DNA of 64,000 nt from Portulaca oleracea (GCA_029582165.1 CM055892.1:10922254-10986253), one strand, 5' to 3'; shown: positions 44,450 through 56,209, counted from the stretch's first letter. Program-made: numbers and translations. Notes: generated by a model from the letters alone, not told the origin.

Positions 44450-44599
44450 TAATAACATTCATCTTTTAAATTTAATATATAATTTTTATAACATTATTGA
44501 CAATAAAATTACAATTATATTAAATATTCATATTTTAGAATATTATAATTATTACATTATTATTAATAATATTATCATAAATACCTAATTAATAAAAAA

Positions 44600-45055
44600 A
44601 AAAAATTCTGGGTCGGTGCCGCACGACCCACGCAGCAAGTCGTCGCTAATTGCCGCGTGAGGGAGCCGGTTGGGATGCGGCAAGTCTGCCGTGGTTTGCC
44701 GAGATCGACGTGCGGCAAGTTGGCTGCGGTTTGCCGGCCCAGGCGCGCGACACCGTCTATTTTTCCGGAAAATTCAGCGTTTTGTTCTTTTTTTTTCAAA
44801 TTTCAAATTCAAATTTAACAATTATAAACACATAAAACTTACAAGAATTTCGTTGATTTCAATCCTCGGGAAGATGTTGATGTTGTAGTGTCCCTCGTCG
44901 TCATTGGTTGAGAGCGTTTTTTAGAGAGATAAACTAGAGAAAAGGTGGAGAGTGAGATTATGAGAGTGAATGGCGTAATTGAAAATTATAATGAAAAGAT
45001 GGGCGACAATAGTAAAATAGTGGGCGACAAATAGTGGGCGGGAATGATATTTTTG
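44600..45055 (-). repeat. right terminal inverted repeat of the MULE
   Basis: Counterpart of 37393-37870: GC-rich block with GCGGCAAG words (44640-44760), TTTTCCGGAAAA (44760-44771), CTCTC-type DNA and the GTCGCCC-rich end. Confidence 0.7.
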
Positions 45056-45588
45056 TGGCAGTTTTAGTAGGTATCCAAAGAGCTCATAGATGATGTGGGT
45101 ACCTGGCTCAACGGACTGGGCCCAATTTTCTCCGTCCGTAACTTCCCCCAATAATGTCTCACCAAATGCGGCCATTTCATTATCCCACTCCTAACACGTG
45201 ACCGCTCAACTTTCTCTATCCTCTATCTGCCCTACTCTTTCGCTTGTTCAAAATACACACTAACACACACTTATTTCTATTCAAAATTAAAAAAAAAAAA
45301 AACAAAACGACACGCTGATTAAATACAGACATTAACAATCACCCATGTAAAATACGTATGCGACTTGGTCTTGGATTCATCCAGCCGACGTACTTTCTTT
45401 TAGAGTAAAAATAATGATTTTTAAAGCCCCAATAAAAGCACCACAATACCATATTCTTGACGATTCTATTGTCCATATTTTCTTATTATAATACTTTATA
45501 TTGGTTACATATTACTTCATAAAAGTTATTTCATATTGAAGAGTCATTATACTTTCTTTCTTGTTAAAAGTAATAATTCGTTAAATAC
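45056..45588. other. unassigned low-copy-looking DNA
   Basis: About 530 bp, AT-rich, with an A-run at 45289-45302 and no open frame or repeat that I recognise. Confidence 0.4.
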
Positions 45589-45590
45589 TA

Positions 45591-45825
45591 CTATCTTCGT
45601 TTATTTTTAAGTGTCGTCTAGATAGTTGTGTCAAAAATTTTGACCGTTAACATTTTAACTTGTATAATGATTCATCAAACAAAATTGATATCATTAGATT
45701 CGTAATAAAAAGTACTATTGAAAAAATATAATATCAAATTTTTCTATAAACATATTATGTGAGAAATAATTGATTAAAAATGAATATCAAAAAGCGTGAA
45801 AGATAAATTAAAAAAACGGAGGGAG
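45591..45825. mobile_element. Stowaway-like MITE
   Basis: 235 bp between TA dinucleotides. Ends CTATCTTCGTTTATTTTTAAG and AAAAAAACGGAGGGAG; the right end is the CTCCCTCCGTTT consensus of Stowaway (Tc1/mariner-type) MITEs, and the left end is degenerate. Confidence 0.75.
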
Positions 45826-45875
45826 TATTCCTATAAATATTTCAAAATCCTAAATATGACATTAAATATACAATA

Positions 45876-46048
45876 AGAGAGCATTTGGTAGGTCCTCCTA
45901 AGGAAAATTTTCCTAGGAAAATTGAGAAAGTGGTGGGCATACCGCTAAATTTTTTTTCAAGGTCAAGCCACAGCCAAACATAGGGAAAATAAGTCAACCC
46001 GGAAAAATTGACTATTTTCCGGAGTTATTGACAACCAAACGCACCCTA
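45876..46048. mobile_element. possible hAT-like MITE
   Basis: Left end GAGAGCATTTGGTAGG and right end, reverse-complemented, AGGGTGCGTTTGGTTG. The GCRTTTGGTT terminal word is common in plant hAT-type MITEs. Interior has TTTTCC-rich inverted segments. No clear 8-bp duplication. Confidence 0.4.
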
Positions 46049-46259
46049 AAAGGAAAGAAATAATATACAATAGTAAATTAATCATAAATAAATGAGACAA
46101 CATATCCCAAATTGCCTTATTGGAGTCCAATAATTTTATTTACGTTCTTTTGTGTAAACAGAAATAATTTAAAACATATCACATATTACACACATGTAAA
46201 CAGAATTATTTTAAAAAAGAAAAGAAAAAAGTAGCGATATTGATACAACGTATCTTTGC

Positions 46260-46270
46260 GGTATAAAAGC
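46260..46270 (+). promoter_or_regulatory. TATA box of candidate host gene
   Basis: GGTATAAAAGC about 200 bp before the ATG at 46468, in DNA without repeat signatures. Confidence 0.4.
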
Positions 46271-46467
46271 ATAAATGTAGTTGTTTAAATACCGAGGCAT
46301 CTGTGTGGCAGACGGAACTAACCCTCCTAACTACACATCGCACCTAACTCTCTGTCTGTAAATTGATTTTAGTGTGTTTTGAGAAATAGAAAGAAGTGTA
46401 AGATCTAAGAGGAGGATTAATGGAGTTGTGATCCAAGGAATCATATTCATACTCATACCCTAGTGTT

Positions 46468-46801
46468 ATGGCTATGGGGGATCATAAGGATCATGATCAT
46501 GAGGAGGATTCATGGAGTTGGGGAACTAGGCGGAGTAGACGGTTGTCCTCCAGGGTTGGCAAGCCCAGCTGCAGTCTGCACACACAGGTTTTACGGATCA
46601 AGAAGGAGGATTCCCAAATCGGAATGGACGACTTGGTCGGGGATTACTTTTTTCAGGGTTTCCTACCACCTACTAATTCTCATCATCTATTTCATCAACC
46701 CACCACTTTGATTTCGTCCAGGACCCTCGTCTTGCCGGCTTCCCCTCTTAGCCGCACCTGCAGGATTCATACCAACCATTCATCCACGTTTCCATTTTCA
46801 G
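46468..46801 (+). CDS. candidate first exon of an unrecognised host gene
   Basis: An open frame of 111 codons with higher GC than its surroundings. It starts MAMGDHKDHDHEEDSWSWG and includes a basic RRSRRLSSR stretch and MDDLVGDYFFQGFLPP. It ends at a good splice donor, TTTTCAG|GTTCCC (46801/46802); read-through would stop at 46821. A TATA box about 200 bp upstream and a leader without upstream repeats support a real gene. I do not recognise the protein. A possible downstream exon is at 48640-48716 (acceptor GAGTGCAG, frame RLRCEDGDAHLKEKICVN). It could also be a captured fragment or a chance frame. Confidence 0.35.
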
Positions 46802-48283
46802 GTTCCCTACTCCTTTTTTAATCTTCTTTCTCACTATCACCAAACTTTCATCTCATCCTTCATTTCTCATCACTTGTTTGCTTCCATTTTCGTTATTAAC
46901 CTCACATAGGAGTCGTTTCTTCATATTTCCTCATTAAATTTCTTACTCAATATAACAACATATCCAATGTAATCACGTCAAGATAAGAGTGTCACAACTC
47001 AGAAGATCCACTCTAATTAGAGCGACTCTTATACTACTAACACAATCCCAAATTGCCTTATGGGAGTCTTATACACATGAAAAGTCAGAGTACCTTTATT
47101 CATAAATTGTATAACAGGTTCCTCAAAATATCTCCCGTTAGTTTTGTAAAATTTACTTAGAGATGAAATGTTTTCTAAAGGTTAAATATAATTATGAAAC
47201 TCATAACTATTATTATATATTTTTAGTATTTTTCAATATTATAAATAAAACTATTTATAGAAAGTAATAATAAAACATCAATAAAATTTGCACTTTATCA
47301 TAAGTAAAGATACGGAGTAACTCTTTATACCCATAATTACATGATATTCGTTGAAAGTAAAATTAAAGTAATATTTTTACTTACTTTTATATGATACTTC
47401 AAGGGATTAATCATGATTGAGGGAAATCAAGGACGTCTAAGAATGAATTTTTTTGTTTATTTTATGGGACAATAACCAAGCTACACAACGTATTGTCAAC
47501 CATATGTTAGAATTATATAAAGTATTGTAAAATTGGTCTCTTTTGATATGAAAAAACCTTCTTTTCTTCATAATTGGTCAGTAAGTTATATTTCATTCAT
47601 ACGTAAATTCAAAATTTTAAACGGAATAATTTCACTGACTATTTCTTGAGAGGTCTTCTTCAACTTTGATTAATCTGTTGTTAGTTGGAATGGTACAAAC
47701 ATTTTTCTTTGCGTGTAACAATTGTCTTGCAATTTGATTATGTTAAGTGAACAACCTAATCTCACGGCAAGCTTCCCGACCAAAAATAAAAAAAAACAAA
47801 TGGTATGTGTGCTGTGTGGTCTTAATTTTGCTTTTGCACATCGGTGGTCCCACATGAAAGTAGACTTAGAAATGTTATTTGATTATCCGTAATGTTTTTT
47901 TTTTTTTTTAAAATTGAGTATATTTCTACGCATGCTTATAGACGCTGCATCGTCTTCATCATACAGCTCCATCTTGGAGATTATATTTTAAACTTGTATA
48001 TTTTCTTTGTTGCAGCTCTTTGTGCGTCAGATTTTTCTTTTCGAAAAACCTCAAAAAAAAAGAAGATAAAATACAGAATAAAAGGGATGGAAAATAAGTA
48101 AAAGTTGGGACAGAAATGACTCCTATATAAGCTGCATGGTTAGAATAGTTGCTTACTAATTGGTTTGACATGGGATGAGAATAATTTTGGTCATTGATGA
48201 CAGTTATGTTGAATATAATGGGATTAAAATTTTAACTTAATCGGTAGGGTAGGCATATTAACAACACCTCTCAGAAGATGAAT
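46802..48283. other. AT-rich DNA, possible large intron, no gene seen
   Basis: Nearly 1.5 kb of AT-rich DNA with short frames only. A poly(T)/poly(A) pair (47893-47911 and about 48050) is unremarkable. If 46468-46801 is a real exon this would be its intron. Confidence 0.4.
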
Positions 48284-48284
48284 A

Positions 48285-48544
48285 CTCTCTCCCTTCTTTG
48301 TTAAGTGTCAAAAAATTTACCTTTAGATATCTAAGGTATCTAGGAAATTGGGTTAAAAAGTAAGACTTTGACAAATATACACTTTCACTTAGTAGGAATA
48401 AAGAAAAATATTTTAAGAACTAAAATAAATCTCCTTCATTAATTAAGGGTAACATGAGTATTTTAATTATTGAAATTGTAATTTGACAAATAAAAAGAGA
48501 CAAATTTGTTAGAAAATTTGACATTTATATATTAGGGATAGAGG
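48285..48544. mobile_element. Stowaway-like MITE, degenerate
   Basis: 260 bp between TA dinucleotides. Left end CTCTCTCCCTTCTTTGTTAAGTGTCAAAAAATTT; right end, reverse-complemented, CCTCTATCCCTAATATATAAATGTCAAATTTTCT. The two ends align over about 35 bp. Confidence 0.65.
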
Positions 48545-48546
48545 TA

Positions 48547-49168
48547 ATATATTTGTTTGTTATCTAGTCAAGATGGAATAATAATAGTTGGTCAATTGCT
48601 AATTAAGTAGATATATATTTTGGGTTGATGAGTGCAGGGCAAGATTAAGGTGTGAAGATGGTGATGCACACTTGAAGGAGAAGATATGTGTAAATACAGG
48701 GATAGCTATGAGATAACTGCTACTGAAGGTTTTGCCGCGTTACTTTGGTGTTTTTTCATTTTCAGATGGGTGCAGATATACATATACTTGTGAGATATCT
48801 AGTGCTGTAGTCACTTGTACAGTTCCATTGAAAAGGAAACAATAACAAATACACTATAGATGGAATTACCTTTCTCTCCATTATATGGGGCTGCAAGCCT
48901 CCAAACTTTTTAGCCAAATCATACATAATTACTCGCTACTACCGCGCATCATTTCAATTTCAGGACACTTGCAAATGTTTAGTTATTATGTGCATGTCTT
49001 GTCCTATAACAACTTAACAACAACAACAAAACATGATGATCGAGCACCCATTCGTTACATAAGGTCTGTCCAAATAGTCTTCAATGAATATACAAAAGTC
49101 TCCATTGGAAGAATATTTAATTAATAAGAAATTTTATTACCTTGGAAGATTTCACTGTTAGTTATATT
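48547..49168. other. unassigned DNA before Copia element H
   Basis: About 620 bp with only a weak frame at 48885-49124, which has no recognisable motif. Confidence 0.4.
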
Positions 49169-49521
49169 TGTTGGGTTACGGAAGGAGAGATTAATAATGT
49201 ATTTGATTATGTTGAATTGTTAAGAAAGAAGAAGGTAGTAAGGATTTGCTTGGTTGAATGACTTGATTGAATTATTTGATTTAATTGATTGGTTTACATG
49301 CCCGGGTATTTATATATAGTTCACATATTTTACCAAGTACGATGAATCTAGCTTATTCTCTTAATACAATGTCCATTCATGCACCTTTTTATATTCAATG
49401 AATAGTTCTTTCTATACATTTTCTCATGCAACGTATCTTTTAATAATAGAACTATTCAATGTATATAAGATTATTCTACACATTTAACTATGATTTGTAA
49501 GATTAGTTTTAGTTTTTGACA
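49169..49521 (-). repeat. 3' LTR of Copia element H
   Basis: On the minus strand TGTCAAAAAC to CCCAACA, 353 bp, with TATATAAATACCC near 49305. It follows the end of RNase H. No second copy in the window to confirm the borders. Confidence 0.6.
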
Positions 49522-51890
49522 CTTCACCTTAATCTAGAAAAATTTTGATCTTCAAGTTCTCAAAATCTATAGAACTTCTCACTTAGAAGTGCTTTTGTGA
49601 ATATGTCTGCCCGTTATTCATTCATCTTGTGAAATTGTAGCTTGATTTCATCTTTGTCAACCAACTCATGAATAAAATGATGTCGTATTTCTATATGCAT
49701 TGTACGACAGTGAAAGACTAGATTTTTCGTCATTGCTATAGCCGACATATTATCACAATTGTAGGATCATCTTAACTAACTTGTAAATTAGCAAGTATTC
49801 TTCTTAACCAAACAACTTCACATGCTGCCCTAGTCGTTGCTACATCTACTTCGACTGATGATAGAGTAACTGTGCTTGCTTCTTCGAGCTCCATGATATA
49901 GTTCTAGATCCAAGTTGAACCACGTACCCACTAGTACTCTTTCTGTCAACCACAAATCCTGCCCAGTCGCTATCTGTGAGTCTTATAAGCAGGAAGTCCT
50001 TTTCTATCTCATAGAGAATTCTTAGTTCTTTGTTCCTTTGATATACCGAAGTATCCTCTTAGCTGTTGTAGAGTGTGCTTTGGTAAGTTCTTTCTTGAAT
50101 CTTGAAACAATGCTAACAACATATACTATATAGGGCTTGGTGTGTGTAAGACATATTAACGATCCGATAAGACTTCGGTAGATGGCTACATCGACTTTCT
50201 CCACGCCATGATTTTTAAAAGAATTATTCATTAATAGCCATAGGTGTAGTGATAGGCTTGCATTCGCTCATATTAAACTTTTTGAGAAGATGTTTAACAT
50301 ATTTTCTTGCAATAAAAAGATTTGACTTGGGCTTTGTTTTACTTGCATTCCAAAGAAATACTTCATTAGCCCTAGGTCATTTTGTAGCTGATATCATTGC
50401 CATTTTGAAGTCTTCAGTCGTCTTCAGATTAGCGTCCGTGTAGATAAGATCATCCACAGGTTGATGCAGATAAGATAATATGAGAAAATCTTGTGGGCCT
50501 TGTGGCTTGATGTAGATTGATGCCTCACTTGGGCTTTTTAGAAACCCATTCTTTAAGAGATAGTCATCAATCTTACAATTCCATGCCCGAGGGGCTTACC
50601 TAAGGCTATATAGTACTTTTCGAAGATGGTAAACTTTATTTTCCTGGCCTTCTATGATGTGGTCTACACGTTGTTCAATCTATATGGACCTCCTCTTCGA
50701 TGTCTCCATTGAGAAAGGTTGGTTTGACATCCAATTGAAAGACTCAGAGCTTTGATAGAGTTTTGATGGAAAGTATTGTTGTAATGGTCTCCATCTGAAC
50801 AACTAGAGGTAAGTCTAACTAAAGTCAGCTCCTGGTTGTTGCGAGCAGCCTTTAGCTACCAAGCAGGCCTTATATTTATGAATTGATCCATCTTCGTGGC
50901 ACTTGACTTCGTAGACCCACTTGAGAGCAAGAACATCCTTATCTTGAGGTTTTTCAACTAATTCTCATGTGTGATTTTCTCGTTAATCTTGACCTCTCCA
51001 TTCATTGCCTCTATCCATTTTTCATCTTTTGCTGCTTCTTGGGAAGATTGTGGCTCACCAGCAAAGAATGTCATGATTGCATGACCACATTCATAATCTT
51101 ATAAATAACTTGGAGGATTTATGTCACGTTAACCTCTTCGAGTAGGCTGAGAGGAGCTTGAAGAACTTGTCTGTAAGTTTTGACTTACACTACTTGAGGA
51201 TGGGTTATCTGGTGGAGATGGAACCAAAACAAGAGGTCCTTCCTCTTTAATCTCTTGAATTTGAACATTTCCTTGTGTTGAGTGTTCATATGAATCTTCT
51301 AGTATGCTCCGTTTGGATGCTTCATCAAACATGACATCTCTTCAAATTGCCACCTTCTTGGTTTTTGGGCTATAGAGACGATACCCATTGAATTATCACT
51401 ATAGCTGATGAAGATGCTCTTTTTGTCTTTCCCAACATGTTTTTCTCGGTTTTCTTTTGGGATATGTGAATAGGCTACACACCCGAACACTTTGAAGACC
51501 CTTGGATTTCTTTTGAACCATCTTTTATATGGAGTTTTATTGAGGGCTGCCTTTGTGGGAGATCGATTGAGTATGTAAACTATAGTGTGGACTACCACGA
51601 CCCAACAATGCTTATGTAGGTCCTTACTTTGTAACATATTGGGATCCATTTCAACAATTGCTCTATTCTTCATTTCTGCAACGCCATTTTGTTGTGGTGT
51701 TCGCCTTATTGTTAATTCTCTTTTGACGCCTTGTTGCATGCAAAAATCATCAAAATCTTCCTAGTTGAATACTCTTCCACAATCCATTGAAAGAAGTTTA
51801 AGATTATGCCCCCTTTGATTTTTAAAGAGAGCCTTAAATTGGAGGAAATAAGAAAACTTTTGTCACTTTTGGTCAAGAAAGTTTAAGATT
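49522..51890 (-). pseudogene. Copia integrase, RT and RNase H (element H), decayed
   Basis: The integrase C-terminal half is open at 51739-51299: RRTPQQNGVAEMKNRAIVEM, HTIVYILNRSPTKA and VFGCVAYSHIPKENR, typical of Copia integrase. Before it, KNQRGHNLKLLSMDCGR is readable to about 51840. RT is broken, but VDDLIYTDANLKT at about 50445 and LLKKFNMSECKPI at about 50270 are clear. RNase H begins YRSLIGSLICLTHTKPYIVY (50231-50022), followed by decayed ADIFTKAL near 49600. A linker with a Ser/Pro-rich segment lies at 51332-51129. No functional product. Confidence 0.82.
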
Positions 51891-52219
51891 TACGTGATTG
51901 CATGCATTAAGGGATTTGTGTTAACGTAGAGAGGGCACAGATTGTTGATATGGCAAGGATGTTTGGTCTTAGGCTAACCTTGTGTTTTCTCCCACGGATC
52001 ACTGACTAGGTGAATAGATGATATAGCGTGCTGAGAATGGAGTAAGGCTAGATAACCATAGTCTCCTTTTAGCCCACTTTCTTTAACTTTTGGGCTTGCT
52101 TTACCTTGGGGCCATCTAGTGAAAATGGAGTAAGGCTAGACGACCATACTCCCCTTTTGGCCTATTTTAGCTTATCCTTTGGTTCTTTCTTTACTTTGGG
52201 CCTAGGTTGATGATGTATG
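51891..52219 (-). repeat. LTR remnant of Tat-like element D, distal part
   Basis: DNA left of Copia element I, taken to be the continuation of the LTR fragment at 60873-60935, since I's target duplication joins them. It contains a tandem repeat of about 108 bp (GGAGTAAGGCTAGATAACCATAGTCTCCTTTT at 52038 and its variant at 52128). The left border is uncertain. Confidence 0.45.
52215..52219 (+). repeat. target site duplication of element I, left copy (GTATG)
   Basis: GTATG directly before the LTR; right copy at 60873-60877. Confidence 0.93.
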
Positions 52220-53049
52220 TGTTGGGAATGTCCCGACAATGTTCGATATACACGAAATTAAACCAAAGTAATATAGTAATTATATGTCTTGCTAGAGACC
52301 TCTATAATTGGTAATTAAATATGTTTAATTACAACTATATTATTTGGTCCTACTGGGTCACACAAGTTAGTGCCCTGGAACAATGTATGTAACCTAAATA
52401 ATATTGTATTATGTTTAGAAATGTTGGGAACTGATTTCTATGAGAAATCAGCCCAACACGGACCGAACTGGGTTCAACACGGTCCGTGTTGGGACACCAC
52501 GATCCGTGGTGTCCATGGGCCAAATTAATGGACCTTCTGGAGTCCAACACGGACCGCGTTGATTCAACACGGACCGTGTTGGGCCTAAGAAGTGCGCCGT
52601 TGCGTTAAGTCGACCCTTTAGGGTTTTGTACCCTCTCCCTAGGTTTTCTAAACACTATATAAAGGGGTCTCTATGAGAGATTATTTTACACCAACTGCCT
52701 GAGACTCTTAGAGAGATACCAGGGTGATTTCCTGAGTTCCTCTCTCTTTTAGTTTGCAGTTATTGTTTCCTGAAACATTCTCATATACCAAATACATACA
52801 TCTTAGATTGAGATTCGTCTCGATCGGGTCGATCTAGCAATCGGGTTCCCGGAGTGCTGTGTGGACTTTTCAGTAGAGGATTTCAGCATTGGAATCTCGA
52901 AGGTCAACCTCTTCTTCAGCCGGAATAAGCGATCAGGTATAATTACTAAAGCCTATGCAATTGTTGTGATTAATTATTTTATAATTGTTATGAATATTCC
53001 GTCAATTAATCTGTATCTGTTTAGGAAATAGATAACCTAAAACCTAACA
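52220..53049 (+). repeat. 5' LTR of Copia element I
   Basis: TGTTGGGAATG to AACCTAACA, 830 bp. TATATAAAGGGG TATA-like site at about 52655. Contains a cluster of ACGGACCGT palindromes (52454-52581), including one more copy than the 3' LTR. Confidence 0.93.
52454..52581. repeat. cluster of CACGGACCGTG palindromes in the LTR of element I
   Basis: CAACACGGTCCGTGTTG at 52475-52491, GGACACCACGATCCGTGGTGTCC at 52492-52514, CAACACGGACCGCGTTG at 52545-52561, CAACACGGACCGTGTTG at 52565-52581, with a half copy at 52454. In the 3' LTR the cluster is at about 60277-60387. Confidence 0.88.
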
Positions 53050-53050
53050 G

Positions 53051-53063
53051 TGGTATTAGAGCC
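53051..53063 (+). promoter_or_regulatory. primer binding site of element I
   Basis: TGGTATTAGAGCC, one base after the LTR. This is the near-standard Copia site TGGTATCAGAGC, complementary to the 3' end of initiator Met tRNA. Confidence 0.88.
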
Positions 53064-56000
53064 CCCAATTGCATGCTAAAGTATTGTACTTAAATTCATA
53101 AATAATTTTGTCAATTGTTGAATTATTTCATGAACTTGCTAGAATAGTCTTAATGCCTAAAAATCGAAACTTTATGAAAGTTTTAATCTTTATTATTCAT
53201 GATAGTAAATCTGGAATTTTATTGTAAAGTTTCATGCTTTGTTATTATTTATTTCTTATTGCCTTTAATTAATCAATTTTATATTTGTTTAATTATTAAA
53301 TATCACATGAAATTGATTTAATTTTGAATGTTTTAGAAACAATCATGTTTAATATTTTTAAACAGTAGGCAATACATGAAATAGGTCAAAATTCGCAAAA
53401 TAGGATTTTGTAGAATTATTTTCTGAGTTAGTTTATTTACAATGCAAATTGAAATAAAATATCAAACGAATTCGAACATTTCTGAAATTTTTATTGGAGG
53501 TGTTTGGAAGTGTTTTGGACTTTCCATAATTTTTTTAGATTCTTCCCAATTAAAATGGATTTTTAATTGAGTTTTCAGATCTGAAGAGAAATAAAAATCG
53601 TTTAATTCTCTGAATTTTATAAATTTGTAGAAATTTGTAAAACTTCTGAAAGTTTTACAGTAGGTTACTGGGTAGCCATACTTTTAGGAAAAAAATTTTC
53701 CGTTAATTTATCCGATCAAATTATATTTTTTAATTTAGATTTTCAGATCTGAGAGAAATAAATTTGTTATTTCTCTGAATTTTGTAACTTTATAGAAATT
53801 TGCAAATTTTCTGAACATTTTACAGTAGGTTACTGGGTAACCATTCTGTTATGGATAAAATTTTCTTGAATTTTCGAAATTGCTAACTAATTTACCTTTA
53901 ATTATCAGATTAACAGCGAAGTATAATTGTTTAATTTTCTGATTTTTATTCTAATTTTTGAAATTTGATAAAAATTTGAAATTTTTACAATAGCATATTG
54001 GATGAACCTATTATATAGAAAAATTATAAAATTGGATTTTTAAACTTATCAGACTATTCTTATTTGTTTTCCTCTTAAGCGGAGAATTAAAAGGTATAAT
54101 TCCCTAAAATTTTTACAATCTTTTGAAAATTATTAAAACTATGGAAAATTTTCATATTGGGTTATTAGATAACACTATGATATGAAACTCTTGAATTCGA
54201 TAAGTTATAATAATTTTATTTAAGTTTTCGTTCACGAAATTAACCAAAACTGGGAAGCAACAGGGACCGTGTTGCCAGCAGTTTTTGTGAATTCGTGCGT
54301 TTTAGGGTTTGTAATTAATTTTAGAAATTAATTATTAAATCCTATTACTACTAAATTAGTTGATGGGCATAAAATCTATTAATAAAATTGTAAAGTTTAG
54401 GAAACTTACAATATCTTTAAAAGATATAGTATCTTTTGGACTTCTTGATTTTAGGAAAATCGAGTATTTTGCGTGTAAAGATATAAAATCCTAAATCTGT
54501 TTAGGTAACTAAGATAAAATTTGGAATTTTGTTTCTTTTTTTTATTAATCATGCAAACTTTTTAGGAAACCTTATTTAGTATTTGTTTCCTTATAATGTG
54601 TTATGTTGCAATTAAATATGCCTTTATAATTTGTTATTTAAGCATGTGCTATATTTGATATAACTATTGGAATATTATCTGTTTGCATGTGCTTCTAGTA
54701 TGACCATAGATAGTCAGTTTTACCGGTCTGCATACCGGGTTGGGTGAAATACGGTCTGCGTACCGTCCTTGAATTAATTTTAAATTTAAATTTCAGTTAA
54801 GTTTATTTAATTCATGTAAGGTCTCTTTAAAGATCCACTTTGTAAATTTGTTGTAATTGGAGAGATCAAGTTAAGTGGGAGCCCAACAGCAATGGAGGTG
54901 TCGTTTAGAGTGGGAGCGTATCCAAGGAAGTTGCAAAATCCAAGAAGAGTTTCTTGAAGACTGTCAAGGCTTAGTTAAAATTAATTTGATTAAGTCTAGG
55001 TGGCCATACTAGGGGTTTTATTTATGCTTTAAATTTGTTATAACATGTTGTTTTGTTATGCCTTTTATGCTTTTCGAAAGAGTTCACCTAGAATTGCATG
55101 CTTAGGATAATAAAACCTACTCTCAAAAATGAATTATTGCTCAACTTATCGAAACACCACTTAGATGGATAAATAAAGAAAGCCAAAGCGAATTATTTGT
55201 CCATCATTAATAAGTAGGGTGGGAGCTAGGCGAATTCAGATTGGCTATCAAAATAGTTTTGGGCCAAGAGCAGAGGAAGAGAAATATTGTATTCGATATA
55301 AATTTCTTGCCAAGAGTCATTTTGAATGATCGATCATAAGATGATCCACCAAAGATAACATGGGATCGAGTTTTGTTGGGCCAAAATCCACTTGAGCCCA
55401 TGAGTCGTGTGGGTCTTGGTTAAAATTAAAATACTAAGTGAGAGTTAATAATGTGTTTTGATTTGAAATTAAAATTAGTTTAATTTCTTTTGATGAATAA
55501 TAACTAAAATGAACCAATTTTGTTTCGTAAAATTATTTATGTCTTTTTCACTCAAACATCCACCACTAATAAAATATTGTTTTCTTCTTTAGAAAGAGAA
55601 AAACAATTACACCAATTCTTTAATTGGCATTGTCATCTCAAGATTGTCTTGAAGGCGATTAAAAGAAACATGTCTTTGATATAACATTGAGCTAGGCATC
55701 AATATTAAGAGGTCAATCAAACCAAATGGATACATGTGAACTCATGCGACTTTAACTTCAAAACGTTTGAAGATTAAAGGAAGGATTTCAATATTACCAA
55801 CTCAAAACCAAGTTCATCGAACTAGTTAGAGTTACTAAATATGAAACCAATAACCAGATAGTCTCGGTTAAGCTAGATAAAGGCCAATTGATGGCACTCA
55901 TATTCTGAAACAATTTGACTATTTTAAAACATGAGAAACCTCAGATCCCCCCTTTACCCAAAAGGTTGGTGACCAAAGATAGTCTTTAGTGAAAGGGAAA

Positions 56001-56200
56001 ATAAGATTTAAGAAATCTATCAAAGACAAGAAGTCAAAGGAAAGGTAAGGACAAACAGTTGTACATACCCAACCAATAACAGCAACTGGTTAACAACCAG
56101 ATCATGTATGATACTGGGAGCATGAATAACTATAAGGAAGACTTGAGAGATGATTTCAATTCTAGGCAAATGCGTATATGATACACACTACCCTTATTAA
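53064..56200 (+). other. leader and gag region of element I, no readable gene
   Basis: Very AT-rich. Three diverged copies of a segment with CTGAATTTT-ATTTGTAGAAATTTG followed by TTTTACAGTAGGTTACTGGGTA lie at about 53570-53690, 53750-53850 and 53930-54010, a decayed tandem repeat of about 180 bp. A gag would be expected from about 54800; no motif is left. Confidence 0.6.
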
Positions 56201-56209
56201 ACCCACTTT

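Larger units (their letters stand above)
37393..45055 (+). mobile_element. Mutator-like element (MULE) with transposase, OTU protease and antisense PMD gene
   Basis: About 7.7 kb. The ends form degenerate long inverted repeats. The left reads TTTTCGTCGCCTACCTTTTTACTAATGTTGCCCCC and the right end, reverse-complemented, reads TATTTGTCGCCCACTATTTTACTATTGTCGCCC. The similarity continues inward through CTCTC-rich DNA, TTTTCCGGAAA and GCGGCA-rich blocks on both sides. Inside are a MULE transposase with C-terminal OTU protease on the plus strand and a PMD gene on the minus strand, converging near 41.1-41.35 kb. I could not identify a convincing 9-11 bp target duplication. Confidence 0.85.
49169..51890 (-). 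mobile_element. Ty1/Copia element H, 5' truncated (minus strand)
   Basis: Minus-strand Copia remnant: integrase, RT, RNase H and one LTR, in that order from right to left. gag, protease and 5' LTR are missing beyond about 51890, where element D's LTR remnant begins. Confidence 0.85.

Noticed and set aside
55207..55401. 64-residue minus-strand frame in Copia element I
   Set aside because: Shadow frame opposite the decayed gag region; no similarity to any element protein.
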